Positions 8,741 through 20,447 of a DNA stretch of 64,000 nucleotides are shown one piece after another. Under the pieces are notes generated by a model. That model was given only the letters and a program-made list of their open reading frames with translations. It was not told the DNA's origin and searched no databases. Where the stretch lies: the NCBI GenBank assembly GCA_024707305.1, contig JANPZZ010000009.1, positions 62,001-126,000 of the forward strand, given 5' to 3'. How positions within the stretch are numbered: position 1 is the first letter of the stretch; every line of letters begins with the position of its first letter. The position numbers and the translations under genes were made by a program. This DNA comes from Chitinophagaceae bacterium. GTDB taxonomy: Bacteria > Bacteroidota > Bacteroidia > Chitinophagales > Chitinophagaceae.

Positions 8741-9869
8741 ATGGCAAAATTAAATTTCGGCGGTGTTGAGGAGAATGTAATCACACGCGAAGAGTTTCCC
8801 CTTAGCAAAGCCCAACAGGTGCTGCAAAACGAAACGGTAGCCGTAATTGGCTATGGTGTTCAGGGTCCCGGCCAGGCGCTGAATCAACGCGATAACGGTA
8901 TCAATGTAATCGTTGGTCAACGAAAAAATTCAAAGAGCTGGGATAAGGCTGTACGTGATGGCTTTGTACCCGGTGAATCTCTTTTCGAGATCGAAGAAGC
9001 ATTGCAGCGCGGCACCATTATCTGCTATCTTTTAAGTGATGCAGCCCAGATAGCCATGTGGCCAACTGTGAAAAAACATCTTACACCTGGCAAAGCGCTT
9101 TACTTCTCGCACGGCTTTGGCATTACGTTCAACGAGCAAACATCGATCGTTCCACCAAAAGATGTGGACGTATTCCTGGTAGCTCCAAAAAGGTAGTGGT
9201 ACGTCACTTCGCCGCATGTTCCTCCAGGGCCGTGGTCTTAATAGCTCATATGCAATCTTTCAGGACGCCACCGGCAAAGCATTCGAGCGTGTAGTTGCTC
9301 TCGGAATTGCAGTAGGAAGCGGTTATCTTTTTGAGACAGATTTTAAGAAAGAAGTATATAGCGATCTTACCGGTGAGCGCGGCACATTAATGGGCGCCAT
9401 CCAGGGAATTTTTGCTGCACAATACCAGGTGCTGCGCGACAAAGGCCATAGCCCCAGCGAAGCATTCAACGAAACAGTGGAAGAACTGACACAATCACTC
9501 ATGCCACTGGTAGCTGAAAATGGTATGGACTGGATGTATGCCAACTGTTCAACAACCGCACAACGCGGCGCTCTCGACTGGTGGAAAAAATTCCGCGATG
9601 CAACAGCTCCTGTCTTCAAAGAATTGTATGAAAGCGTAGCCACCGGTAAAGAATCTCAACGTTCGATCGACAGCAACTCACAACCTGATTACCGTGAGAA
9701 ACTGGAAGAAGAACTGCGTGAATTGCGCGAAAGTGAAATGTGGCAGGCAGGGAAAACGGTTCGAAGCCTTCGTCCTGAAAACCAATCTGTAAACGGAAAT
9801 CCTTTTGAAGAATCATCTACAAAAAATGTATTCCGTGAGCAGGCACTGAAAAGCGAATCTGTAGGCTAG
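8741..9869 (+). CDS. ilvC: ketol-acid reductoisomerase (one frameshift in the given sequence)
   Basis: IlvC isomerises and reduces acetolactate or acetohydroxybutyrate with NADPH. The sequence as given splits it: the frame starting at ATG 8741 hits TAG at 9194, and the remainder continues in the next frame to 9869. Removing one A from the five-A run at 9187-9191 restores VAPKGSGTSLRRMFLQGRG and a protein of about 375 residues. The Rossmann motif GYGVQGPGQ is near residue 36, with the catalytic HGFG segment and the acidic knotted C-terminal domain (DLTGERGTLMGAIQG) downstream. Both halves are full length and well conserved, so a base-calling error is more likely than a pseudogene. Confidence 0.92.
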
Positions 9870-9901
9870 ATCAAAGAAAGAATATTTTTAAAAAAAGCAG
9901 A

Positions 9902-11203
9902 ATGGAACCGGTCACTACAGCAACAGCAAATCAATCGAAAGAACATGTTGTTTTAAACGACATACCAAAACGGTCGCTTCAATTTGAAGAAGCGGCTGAA
10001 CGGTTGCTGCCTGTAGTGATCCGGACGCCCCTGCAATGGAATGCAAACCTTTCCCGCAAATTTCAGTGTAATGTTTATCTGAAAAGAGAAGATCTGCAGG
10101 TAGTTCGTTCCTATAAATTGCGCGGCGCTTACAATATGATCAGTTCGCTGCCGCAGGAGCAACTGAAAAAAGGTGTGGTTTGTGCAAGCGCCGGTAACCA
10201 TGCACAGGGTTTTGCATTTAGTTGCCGAAAACTCGGTATCCGTGGTGTGGTTTTTATGCCGGTTATCACACCGAAACAAAAAATTCACCAGACAAAAATG
10301 TTTGGCGAAGATTTTATCGAAATACAACTGGTAGGCGACACATTTGACGACTGTGCAACAGCGGCTAAAGAATATACCACTGCCCATCAGATGACTTTTA
10401 TCCCTCCTTTTGATGACTACCGTATCATTGAAGGGCAGGCTACTGTTGCCATGGAAATTTTAGAGGACAAGCCTGATGTTGATTACCTGTTTGTACCTGT
10501 AGGTGGCGGCGGTTTAAGTGCAGGAGTTGGTTCTTATTTCAAACGCATATCTCCCCAAACAAAAATTATCGGGCTGGAACCTGAAGGCGCTCCGTCGATG
10601 AAAAAAGCACTGGAGGCTGGTCACCCGGTTACGCTCGACAGTATCGACCGCTTTGTAGACGGTGCCGCCGTGAAACGGGTGGGTGAACTTACATTTGAAA
10701 TATGTCGTCATGTTCTCGACGACATGTCACTGGTTCCAGAAGGAAGAATCTGCAGCAGCATCCTTCGTCTCTATAACGAAGATGCGATTGTAGTGGAGCC
10801 AGCAGGCGCCATGTCTATCGCAGCTCTTGATGATTACGCAGAATCTATCAAAGGGAAAAATGTCGTTTGCATTATCAGTGGCAGCAACAATGATATCGAC
10901 CGCATGCAGGAGATCAAAGAACGTAGTCTCCAGTACGAAGGACTGAAACATTACTTCCTCATCAGTTTTGCACAACGCCCGGGTGCGTTAAAAGAATTTG
11001 TAAACAATGTACTTGGTCCTACAGATGATATTACGCGTTTCGAATACATGCAAAAGACCAATAAGGAAAACGGTCCCGCTCTTGTAGGGATTGAATTACG
11101 TTCACGTGCCGATTATGAAGCGCTCATCCAAAAACTTCACGCTACACAAATCCAGTATACCGAACTGAATAAAGACGACACACTTTTTGGATATCTCGTT
11201 TAG
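9902..11203 (+). CDS. ilvA: threonine ammonia-lyase (threonine dehydratase)
   Basis: IlvA converts threonine to 2-oxobutyrate, committing carbon to isoleucine. It has 433 residues. The PLP-dependent fold-II domain has the Schiff-base lysine in SYKLRGAYN (about Lys72), the ASAGNHAQGFAF motif, and the glycine-rich phosphate loop VGGGGLSAGV. The last 85 or so residues form a single ACT-like regulatory domain (HYFLISFAQRPGALKEFV), as in the shorter biosynthetic enzymes. It lies 32 bases after ilvC and closes the ilv operon. No terminator is obvious behind it. Confidence 0.96.
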   Translation: MEPVTTATANQSKEHVVLNDIPKRSLQFEEAAERLLPVVIRTPLQWNANLSRKFQCNVYLKREDLQVVRSYKLRGAYNMISSLPQEQLKKGVVCASAGNHAQGFAFSCRKLGIRGVVFMPVITPKQKIHQTKMFGEDFIEIQLVGDTFDDCATAAKEYTTAHQMTFIPPFDDYRIIEGQATVAMEILEDKPDVDYLFVPVGGGGLSAGVGSYFKRISPQTKIIGLEPEGAPSMKKALEAGHPVTLDSIDRFVDGAAVKRVGELTFEICRHVLDDMSLVPEGRICSSILRLYNEDAIVVEPAGAMSIAALDDYAESIKGKNVVCIISGSNNDIDRMQEIKERSLQYEGLKHYFLISFAQRPGALKEFVNNVLGPTDDITRFEYMQKTNKENGPALVGIELRSRADYEALIQKLHATQIQYTELNKDDTLFGYLV

Positions 11204-11361
11204 TATTTTTTTACTAACGATTGTAAGAGATACAAGTGTGGAAAAAACTTGAATAGTTACGTCAATTCTCTGAGGAAAATTTAGTAATTTTCCATTATTG
11301 CTTGCTATACGTTCAGCGAAAGCTGGACTTTATTATATTTTATCTAAAACAACTACTGCCA

Positions 11362-14300
11362 ATGGCAAGCAATTGCGGTTTGTACCACCCTTCGTTTGAG
11401 CATGATGCCTGTGGCATCGGCTTTGTCGCCAACATCAAAGGCGGAAAATCACACCAGAATATCTCTGATGCGCTTACTGTGCTTGAAAACATGGAACACC
11501 GCGGTGCCTGCGGATGCGAAGAGAATACAGGTGATGGTGCGGGTATCATGATCCAGGTTTCACACGAATTTTTCTTTGATGAATGTATCAAACTCGGAGT
11601 ACACCTTCCCTCCTATGGCCGTTATGGCGTAGGTGTTATCTTCTTTCCTCGTGATATTCGTTTGCGTGAAGAATGCCGCGAAATCTTCCATCGCAGTGCC
11701 GAAAAACTCGGACTGGAAGTGCTTGCTTATCGCAAAGTGCCTGTGAACACACAGGATATTGGCCCTACTGCACTAAGCGTGGAGCCGGAAATGGAACATG
11801 TATTCATCGCATGCCCGGATCATATTTCCAATCCAGACGAATTTGAAAGAAAACTTTTTGTGCTGCGCAACTATGCGAGCCACACGATTCAAAATTCAGT
11901 TCGCAAAGACGAAATCGGATTTTATATCGCTTCGTTGTCGTATAAAACAATCGTATATAAAGGCCAGCTTACCAGCCGTCAGGTAAGGAATTATTTTCCC
12001 GACCTCAGCAACAAACGCATGGTAAGCGCTTTCGGGTTGGTACACTCCCGTTTCGCCACCAATACTTTTCCTTCATGGAAACTGGCGCAGCCATTCCGCT
12101 ATATAGCGCATAATGGAGAGATCAACACTCTGCAGGGAAATTTAAACTGGCTGAAAACAAGCGAGAAAAAATTTCACTTCCCCTATTTTACGAAGGAAGA
12201 AATGGAGATGTTGCTTCCAATCGTGAGCAACGGTCAATCGGATTCGGCCTGCCTCGATAATATGATCGAACTGCTGACCATGACCGGCCGTTCTCTTCCA
12301 CATGTAATGATGATGTTGATTCCTGAAGCATGGGATGGTAATGAACAAATGGATCCGGTGAAGAAAGCATTCTATGAATTCCACTCTGCATTCATGGAAC
12401 CATGGGACGGTCCGGCTTCTATTTCTTTTACCGATGGAAAAATAATCGGCGCAACACTGGATCGTAATGGACTGCGTCCTTCACGTTATTGTGTTACGAA
12501 AGATGATCGCGTTATTATGGCTTCAGAAACAGGTGCCCTACCTGTGGATCAGAGCATGGTGATTGAAAAAGGACGTTTGCAACCGGGTAAAATGTTCGTA
12601 GTGGACATGGAGCAGGGTCGTATCATCAGCGATGACGAATTGAAGTCAAACATCTGCGCACAAAAACCTTATGGTGAATGGCTGAATAAATATAAAATCC
12701 GACTTGAAGAATTACCTGAGCCACGAATTACTTTTACCCACCTGGGACACGACCAGATTTTCAAATACCAAAAAGCTTTTGGTTATAGCACCGAAGACCT
12801 GGATCAGATAATTGCACCCATGGCAACCGATGGAAAGGAACCGCTGGGAAGTATGGGTACAGATACGCCATTGGCGATTTTGAGTGATCAACCACAACAC
12901 ATCAGCTCTTATTTCAAACAACTCTTTGCACAGGTAACCAACCCACCGATTGATCCCATTCGCGAACGACTGGTGATGTCGCTGGCAAGTTTTGCAGGCA
13001 ACAATGGAAATCTCTTAATTGAAGATCCGCTTACCTGCCATAGTGTGGCGCTGAAACAACCGATTCTCACCAATCACGAATTGGAAAAGATTCGCAGTAT
13101 CGATACTGGATTATTCCAGGCAAAAACATTGCAATGTTATTTCAGGGCAAATGGTAAACCCGGCGCACTGAAGGCTGCACTCGATCGCATTTGTCGTTAC
13201 GCCGTGGATGCAGTTGAGGATGGTTTTAAAGTTTTGATATTACAGGATCGTGCGATTGATTCTGATCACGCGCCTATTCCTTCACTGTTATCAGTTGCAG
13301 CAATACATCACCATTTGATCCGCAAAGGAATGCGCGGACAGGTAGGTGTGATCGTAGAAGCTGGTGATGCATGGGAAGTACATCATTTTGCCTGCCTGAT
13401 TGCGTTTGGTGCTACAGCTATCAACCCTTATCTCGCGCTCTCTTCGATCCGCGACATGAAAGAATCGGGTAAGTTAAAGACCAATCTTACAGAAGAAGAG
13501 CTGAAGAAAAAATTATATTAAAGCAGTTGATGATGGATTGTTGAAAGTATTTTCAAAAAATGGGTATCTCTACCCTGCAGTCTTACCAGGGTGCGCAGAT
13601 TTTTGAAATTCTTGGCATCAACTCTGATGTTGTCGATAAATATTTTACAGGAGCCACCTCGCGTATCGAAGGTATGGGCCTTGATGAAATTGCGCGCGAA
13701 GCTTTGGCCAAACATTATTTTGCTTTCAGCAAAAAAGATGTGCCCGTCGACCGCCTCACAGTTGGTGGAAATTATCAGTGGAAACGTAAAGGTGAATACC
13801 ATCTTTTCAATCCACAGACAATACACCTGTTGCAACATGCAACAAGAACAAACGACTACGCAACATTTAAAAAATATTCAAAGCTGGTAAATGAGCAGGG
13901 AGAAAAGCCTGCACATTGCGGAGCCTGTTCCGTTTTAAAAAGTTGCGTCCTTCCATTCCAATTGAAGAAGTAGAACCTGCAGAGAATATCTTTAAACGTT
14001 TTGCTACCGGCGCTATGAGTTTTGGTTCTATCAGTTGGGAAGCGCATACTACACTTGCCATTGCGATGAACCGTATTGGCGCGAAAAGCAACACGGGTGA
14101 AGGTGGTGAAGATGAACAACGTTATCAACCGATGCCAAATGGCGACTCCATGCGGAGTGCGATTAAACAGGTAGCAAGCGCAAGGTTTGGTGTAACAAGT
14201 TTGTATCTCACAGAAGCAGATGAACTGCAAATTAAAATGGCGCAGGGTGCAAAGCCTGGTGAAGGTGGTCAACTGCCCGGACATAAAGTAGATGAGTGGA

Positions 14301-15880
14301 TTGGTAAAACAAGACATTCTACGCCTGGTGTTGGATTGATCTCTCCGCCCCCGCACCATGATATTTATTCCATTGAAGATCTTGCACAGTTGATCTTCGA
14401 TTTGAAAAATGCAAACCGCCAGGCACGTATCAGTGTAAAGCTGGTAAGTAAAGCCGGGGTTGGTACAATTGCGGCTGGTGTGGCGAAAGCAAAAGCAGAT
14501 GTTGTTCTCATTAGCGGGCATGATGGAGGAACCGGTGCATCACCACTCTCTTCTATCAGGCATGCCGGGTTGCCATGGGAATTAGGTCTTGCTGAATCGC
14601 ACCAAACACTTGTAAAAAATAAACTGCGCAGCCGCGTGGTGCTGCAGGCCGATGGTCAAATGAAGACCGGTCGTGATATCGCAATTGCAGCATTGTTGGG
14701 CGCAGAAGAATGGGGCATAGCAACTGCAGCGCTGGTAGTGGAAGGTTGTATCCTGATGCGTAAGTGTCATTTGAATACCTGCCCTGTTGGCGTGGCTACA
14801 CAGGATCCTGATTTGCGTAAACGTTTCTCGGGTGCTGCCGATCACGTAGTAAACTTCTTCCGCTTTATGGTACAGGAGCTGCGCGAAGTGATGGCAGAAC
14901 TTGGCTACCGCACTGTGAATGAAATGGTAGGCCAGGTTGAAAACCTGGAGATGCGCGACAATATCAGTCACTGGAAATACAGCAAGCTGAACCTTTCACC
15001 CGTTCTGTATAAAGAACCTGCATCTCAATACACAGGATTGTATAATTCGGAAACGCAGGATCATGGCCTGCGTGATATACTCGACTGGAAACTGCTGCAG
15101 GCTGCACAACCTGCCCTGGAGCAGGGACAGAAAGTACAGGCCAGCTTCCCAATTATCAATACAGATCGCACAACAGGAACATTGTTGTCGAATGAGATAA
15201 CAAAACGTTACCGCGCTGCCGGTCTTCCCGACGATACCGTTCATTTCAAATTCACCGGAACAGCCGGACAGAGCTTTGCTGCCTTCAACACAAAAGGCAT
15301 GACGATGGAACTGGAAGGCGACGCGAATGATTATTTTGGAAAAGGATTAAGCGGTGCACGTTTAATTATTTATCCCGATAAAAAAGCAACGTTTACTCCT
15401 GAAGAAAACAGCATCATTGGCAACGTTGCCTTCTATGGCGCTACGAGTGGTGAAGCGTTTATCCGCGGAAAAGCCGGTGAACGGTTCGGTGTACGTAACT
15501 CAGGCGCGCAGGTAGTTGTGGAAGGCGTGGGTGATCATGGATGCGAATACATGACGGGTGGTACCGTTGTTATCCTGGGAAATACGGGTCGCAACTTTGC
15601 TGCGGGTATGAGTGGTGGCATTGCTTATATCTACGATGTAAATGGTGTTTTCCGCAACAACTGCAATACCGAGATGGTGGATCTTGATCTTTGTGAACTT
15701 GAGGACAAGAATAACCTCTTCACAATGATTCAACGTCACCACCAGTTTACCGGAAGTACTGTAGCACGTTTTATACTGGAAGATTTCGACAGCCAGTTAC
15801 AACACTTTATTAAAGTATTCCCGAAAGACTATAAGCGGGTTTTGATGGAGAATAAAAAAAGCGTAAAGCGTGAGGCGTGA
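11362..15880 (+). CDS. gltB: glutamate synthase (NADPH) large subunit, three frameshifts in the given sequence
   Basis: GltB transfers the amide of glutamine to 2-oxoglutarate. The ATG at 11362 gives a 16-residue propeptide before the expected N-terminal nucleophile Cys17 ([12 protein letters not shown]). After it come the class-II glutaminase domain, the central domain, the FMN-binding synthase barrel ([24 protein letters not shown]) with the 3Fe-4S cysteines around [13 protein letters not shown], and the C-terminal beta-helix. The frame breaks near 13507-13512 and 13555-13560 (one extra A in each six-A run) and near 13911-13915 (one base missing). Corrected, the protein is about 1,505 residues, the family norm. 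All parts are conserved, so sequence error is likelier than decay. The stop lies at the edge of a heptamer array. Confidence 0.93.
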
Positions 15881-15884
15881 CATT

Positions 15885-15948
15885 CGGCAAACGGCAAACG
15901 GGAAACGGCAAACGTGAAACGGCAACCGTGAAATTCGAGAGGCGTGAA
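15885..15948 (+). repeat. heptamer array (CGGCAAA / CGGGAAA / CGTGAAA units) after gltB
   Basis: Seven-base units cggcaaa, cgggaaa and cgtgaaa run in tandem from just after the gltB stop, followed by a GAGGCGTGAAAG sequence that also accompanies this array class elsewhere. It fills most of the gltB-gltD gap (184 bases). No inverted partner was seen here. Confidence 0.88.
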
Positions 15949-16064
15949 AGACATTGCAGAAATGCCATAAGCCCCGGACGAGCAATATAAGTAAGCAATG
16001 GGTGGAGCACATTGCGCGTGCGAGCAGGTGTATATTAATAAGAAAAATGATCATTAACTAGATT

Positions 16065-17574
16065 ATGGGCAAGCCTACAGGATTTAAAGAATTTACACGT
16101 GAAATGCCGGAGAAATCTCCGGTGGAGGAGCGCGTGTTACACTATCGCGAGTTTGTAAAACCACTGGCTGATGAGAAACTCAACCAGCAGGCAGCACGCT
16201 GCATGAATTGCGGCGTACCCTTCTGCCATAGTGGTTGCCCTCTCGGTAATGTAATTCCAGAGTTTAATGATGCTGTTTACAGACAGGACTGGCAGGAAGC
16301 GTATGATGTGCTTACATCAACCAATAACTTTCCTGAATTCACAGGTCGCATTTGTCCTGCACCTTGTGAAAGCGCCTGCGTATTGGGCATCAACCAGCCT
16401 CCTGTGGCGATTGAAGAGATTGAAAAGCATATTATAGAAATTGCTTTCGACAAAGGTTTTGTGCAACCTCGTAAACCGAACCTGCGTAGTGGTAAAAAAA
16501 GTCGCTGTTATTGGTTCGGGTCCTGCCGGACTCGCCGCTGCAGCGCAATTAAATTATGCAGGTCATACAGTAACTGTTTTTGAACGCGATGAAAAACCAG
16601 GTGGATTATTGCGTTATGGCATTCCCGATTTCAAACTGGAGAAATGGGTGATTGACCGCCGGGTGCAACTGATGGAAGAAGAAGGAGTACAGTTTGTGTG
16701 TCATGCCAATGTGGGCGTGAATGTAAATGTAAACGACCTGTTGCGTGAATACAATGCGATTGTTATCGCCACCGGCTCTACTGTACCCCGCAACCTGGAA
16801 GTAACCGGTCGTGATGCTGATGGTGTGCATTTTGCGATGTCGTTTTTGAAACAACAAAATAAGCGGGTGGATGGTAGTGATCCGCTGGCAAATGCAGCAA
16901 TTGAAAGCAATATCTTACCTGATCAATTGCTTGCAACTGGCAAACATGTAGTTGTGATTGGTGGTGGTGATACAGGTTCCGATTGCGTGGGAACGTCCAA
17001 CCGCCAGGGAGCTAGATCAGTTACACAGTTTGAATTATTACCACAGCCGCCGGCGTCACGTTCGGAGGCAATGCCCTGGCCTACTTACCCCATGTTGTTG
17101 AAAACAACAACATCGCATGAGGAAGGCTGCACTCGTCAGTGGGCTGTGAATACAAAAGAATTTATTAAAGATGAAAATGGCAAACTGAAAGCGATCCGCC
17201 TGGTAGATCTTGAATGGAAGGCATCTGCAGATGGACGCCCTGCATCATTTACTGAAGTTGCAGGCAGCGAACGCGAAATTCCCTGCGATCTTGCGCTGCT
17301 TGCGATGGGTTTCCTTCATCCACAATTCGAGGGACTGCTGGAGCAGCTCGAGATTGAACGTGATGAGCGCGGAAATGTAAAAGCATCGGAAAAGCAATAC
17401 CAAACCAGCCTTCCCAAAATATTCGCTGCGGGCGATGCACGCCGTGGACAGTCGCTTGTGGTTTGGGCCATCAGCGAAGGACGTGAGTGCGCCCGCCGTG
17501 TAGACGAATTCCTGAATAATGGAAGCTCCATACTGGAAACCAAAGACGCGACCATTCTGCAAGCATTTGCATAA
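16065..17574 (+). CDS. gltD: glutamate synthase small subunit, one frameshift in the given sequence
   Basis: GltD supplies electrons from NADPH through FAD and Fe-S clusters to GltB. From ATG 16065 the N-terminal 4Fe-4S domain shows [17 protein letters not shown] and [12 protein letters not shown]. The frame then breaks at a seven-A run (16494-16500). Removing one A joins it to the FAD-binding domain ([17 protein letters not shown]) and the NAD(P)-binding [13 protein letters not shown] segment. The corrected length is about 502 residues, normal for GltD. An intrinsic terminator follows at 17599, so gltB-gltD end here. Placement after the ilv genes and before amt suggests a nitrogen-assimilation block. 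Confidence 0.94.
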
Positions 17575-17598
17575 TAACCGAAATCAACAACAGATAAT

Positions 17599-17630
17599 AA
17601 AGCCTGCACCCAAAAGTGCAGGCTTTTCTT
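17599..17630 (+). terminator. intrinsic terminator after gltD
   Basis: An 11-bp perfect stem, AAAGCCTGCAC (17599-17609) with GTGCAGGCTTT (17616-17626), closes a 6-base loop and runs into a T-rich tail (TTTTCTTTT). It is 25 bases after the gltD stop. Confidence 0.9.
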
Positions 17631-17840
17631 TTGGAAATCCCAGTCGCCGACGATTTATTAACGAATTACATATTCATTTATTTAAACATATTTATAATTA
17701 GACAGAATAATTAACATTTTTTCCACCATAATGATTGAAATACTTTAAAACTAACACATGTTATATTAAAATAACACTAATTTTCAATGACGATTGCAGT
17801 ATTGCTTATTTATTTAATATTTAAAAACCAAGTTTCGTTT

Positions 17841-19226
17841 ATGAGCAAAACAACTGTAAAACAGGTAGCGCCCTTCCTGATCTTATTGGTAGTGGCGATT
17901 GCTGCAGTCTTCATGACTCCGGCTGCTTCTTTTGATCCTTCCACTGTACTCGCCGAAGACGGCACTCCTAAGTACACTTATGAAACCGGTGACATCGCCT
18001 GGATGCTCGTTTCCTGCGCGTTTGTATTTCTGATGACTCCTGCCCTCGCTTTTTTCTACGGTGGCATGGTGGGTCGCAAAAACGTTCTTTCCACCATGAT
18101 CAAGAGCACTGTTTCTGCGGGAATTATTTCCGTGCTGTGGATTGTTGTTCAGTTCAGCCTTTGCTTTGGTGATTCCATTGGTGGATTTATCGGCAGTCCC
18201 GAAACATTCCTGTTTTTCAAAGGCGTGATGGAAGGAGAACCCTGGAGTGGTGCTTCAACTATTCCGCTGCCTTTGTTTGCATGTTTTCAGTTGATGTTTG
18301 CCATCATCACACCCGGGCTGGTGGTAGGTGCTGTAGCGGAAAGAATCCGTTTTAGTTCTTACACACTTTTCATCGTTCTTTTTGGCGTATTGGTGTATGC
18401 ACCGCTCGCGCATATGGCATGGCATCCTGAAGGACTGATGGCCCAATGGGGTGTGCTTGACTTTGCAGGTGGTACCGTTGTACACATTTCTGCCGGTATG
18501 GCCGCGCTCGCTGGTGCGATCGTATTAAAACCACGTTCTAAATCAGCTTCAGCCTCACCCGCCAACATCCCTTATGTTCTTATAGGTACCGGTCTTCTCT
18601 GGTTTGGCTGGTTTGGGTTTAACGCGGGTAGCGCTGTAGGTTCGGGCTCACTTGCAGTTTATGCATTTGCTACAACTAATACTGCCGCTGCTGCTGCTGG
18701 TTTATCATGGATGTTCCTGGACGTAATCCGCGGAAAAAAACCTTCTGTTCTAGGATTCTGTATTGGTGCAGTTGTTGGACTTGTTGCCATTACTCCTGCT
18801 GCAGGTTTTGTAGGCGTACCACAGGCTCTCTTTATCGGTTTTGTAGCCGCTATCGTATCCAACCTGGTTGCGGAATTCCTGCGCCATAAAACAAAACTTG
18901 ATGACCCCCTGGATGTATTTGCCTGCCATGGTGTAGGTGGTATTACTGGCATGCTGCTCACAGGCGCTGTTGGCAGTGGAACCGTTAACGAATTAGTAGT
19001 AGATGGTCAGTTCCTGATTCAATTAAAGGGAATGATTCTCGCTGTTTCTTATAGCTTCATCGTTTCTTTCATCATCTTCAAAGCCATCAACTTCATTTTA
19101 CCCATGCGTGTTACACAGCAGGAAGAAGATGAAGGATTGGATGCTTCACAACATAACGAAAAGTACCTGCAGGGTACATTGCTTGTCCATAACAATGGTA
19201 ATGTGGAAGAAAAAACACTTGCCTGA
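17841..19226 (+). CDS. amt: ammonium transporter, Amt family
   Basis: A polytopic inner-membrane channel for ammonium/ammonia. It has about 461 residues from ATG 17841. An in-frame ATG at 17787 would add 18 residues that read as AT-rich upstream sequence, so the later start is preferred. Family marks are FFYGGMVGRKNVLSTM, HMAWHPEGLMAQWG, the twin-histidine pore in VVHISAG and FACHGVGGITG, and GWFGFNAGSA. About 11 transmembrane segments can be drawn, with a cytoplasmic C-terminal tail. No PII (GlnK/GlnB) gene lies beside it, which is the usual neighbour in many bacteria. It follows gltBD and precedes a porin. Confidence 0.93.
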   Translation: MSKTTVKQVAPFLILLVVAIAAVFMTPAASFDPSTVLAEDGTPKYTYETGDIAWMLVSCAFVFLMTPALAFFYGGMVGRKNVLSTMIKSTVSAGIISVLWIVVQFSLCFGDSIGGFIGSPETFLFFKGVMEGEPWSGASTIPLPLFACFQLMFAIITPGLVVGAVAERIRFSSYTLFIVLFGVLVYAPLAHMAWHPEGLMAQWGVLDFAGGTVVHISAGMAALAGAIVLKPRSKSASASPANIPYVLIGTGLLWFGWFGFNAGSAVGSGSLAVYAFATTNTAAAAAGLSWMFLDVIRGKKPSVLGFCIGAVVGLVAITPAAGFVGVPQALFIGFVAAIVSNLVAEFLRHKTKLDDPLDVFACHGVGGITGMLLTGAVGSGTVNELVVDGQFLIQLKGMILAVSYSFIVSFIIFKAINFILPMRVTQQEEDEGLDASQHNEKYLQGTLLVHNNGNVEEKTLA

Positions 19227-19263
19227 TTTCGTTGCTGTTGTCTCGAAACCTTAATTCAAATAG

Positions 19264-19323
19264 AAAAGGCACAGTTGGTAGGTGCAGACTTCTCGCAAAA
19301 GTCTGTACCGCTGTGCCCTTTCC
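19264..19323 (+). other. two-stem RNA hairpin between amt and the porin gene
   Basis: An outer stem GGCACAG (19268-19274) / CTGTGCC (19311-19317) encloses an inner 11-bp stem, GGTGCAGACTT (19281-19291) / AAGTCTGTACC (19299-19309, one G-U), with a 7-base loop. It ends 26 bases before the porin ATG and has only a weak T-run. It may be a partial terminator, an mRNA processing site or a translational control element. Confidence 0.55.
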
Positions 19324-19346
19324 TTAACATCTAAAATGCTACTACA

Positions 19347-20441
19347 ATGTTACGAAAAATTATGCTGGCATCTTCTGCCAGCCTGACACTCTTTTGTGCA
19401 AATGCACAGGAGGATTCAACAAAATCACTCACGATCTCAGGAAATGCCGACGCTTACTATCGATATAATTTCGCAGGTAATCGTACCGCTCCAAACAATT
19501 ACACCAGTTTCACCAATTCCACCAATTCATTCGAAGTAGGGATGGCAACTCTCCGTGCCGATTTCTCTGCGCTTTCGGGTAAAGTTGGCGGGACTGTAGA
19601 CATCGGTTTTGGTCGTCGCATAGATGAATTCAACTACAACGATGGTGAAAGCGGTTTAGGTAAAAATGGGTTTATCTCACTTTCAAATCTGAAACAGGCT
19701 TTTGTAACTTATGCCCCTTCAGAAAAAGTAAAATTCACCATGGGTAAATTCGGCACCCACGTGGGTTATGAACTATTGGATGCACCCCTGAACCGCAACT
19801 ACAGCACCAGTTATATGTTTTCAAACGGTCCTTTCTTTCATACCGGTTTAAAAGCAGATATTACCGCAGGTAATGTTGGTATCATGGTGGGCGTAGCCAA
19901 CTATACCGATGAAAGCACTTCTACTAACTCTGTAAAAACTGCGCTTGCACAGGTAAGTGGAAGTTTTGCTGACCAGAAACTGCAGTTCTATCTCAACTAT
20001 GTTGGTTTCGGTGGATCTGAAAATGGTGTAAACCCCGGCGGACTAAAAGCACTCAACCAGGTTGACCTTGTCCTGTTGGGCACCATCACCGAAAAATTCA
20101 ATATCGGCTATAACGGAACTGTTCAATCACGCAAACAGGTTGATGGTTCCTTTACACCCGATGGAAGCTGGTGGGGAAGCGCTTTGTATTTTAACTATGA
20201 TCCTACTTCTACAATTGGCCTCACATGGAGAACTGAATATATCGGCGATAAAAAAGGTGTTGCTTTTGCTTCTGAAAATATTTTTGCCAACACTTTGTCC
20301 TTAAACTATAAAGCAGGGCCCCTCACAATTATTCCAGAAATCAGATTTGAATCAGCGAAAAACGAAATCTTCCTTGATAAAGATTTCAATGGTACAAAAT
20401 CAACGGTATCGGCGTTGCTGGCAGCTGTGATAAGTTTCTAA
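19347..20441 (+). CDS. outer-membrane beta-barrel porin (BBP2/OmpL-like)
   Basis: 364 residues with an N-terminal signal peptide ending at CANAQE. The mature part shows alternating hydrophobic strands and aromatic girdles throughout (NADAYYRYNF, GVANYTDE, LQFYLNYVGFGG), with a C-terminal strand ending in Phe. It matches the putative beta-barrel porin-2 family common in Bacteroidota, where such porins often sit next to amt. A role in ammonium or small-solute passage across the outer membrane is inferred from that context only. A strong bidirectional terminator separates it from the opposing ppc gene. Confidence 0.8.
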   Translation: MLRKIMLASSASLTLFCANAQEDSTKSLTISGNADAYYRYNFAGNRTAPNNYTSFTNSTNSFEVGMATLRADFSALSGKVGGTVDIGFGRRIDEFNYNDGESGLGKNGFISLSNLKQAFVTYAPSEKVKFTMGKFGTHVGYELLDAPLNRNYSTSYMFSNGPFFHTGLKADITAGNVGIMVGVANYTDESTSTNSVKTALAQVSGSFADQKLQFYLNYVGFGGSENGVNPGGLKALNQVDLVLLGTITEKFNIGYNGTVQSRKQVDGSFTPDGSWWGSALYFNYDPTSTIGLTWRTEYIGDKKGVAFASENIFANTLSLNYKAGPLTIIPEIRFESAKNEIFLDKDFNGTKSTVSALLAAVISF

Positions 20442-20447
20442 ATCACC

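Noticed and set aside
9187-9191. Programmed -1 ribosomal frameshifting at A-runs in ilvC and other genes
   Set aside because: The corrected frames need one base skipped (+1), not re-read (-1), at most A-run sites. The sites occur in many unrelated genes whose relatives use no such recoding, so sequence error is simpler.
13856-14521. 221-residue ORF on the minus strand opposite gltB
   Set aside because: It is the antisense shadow of the conserved synthase domain, with no recognisable motif of its own.
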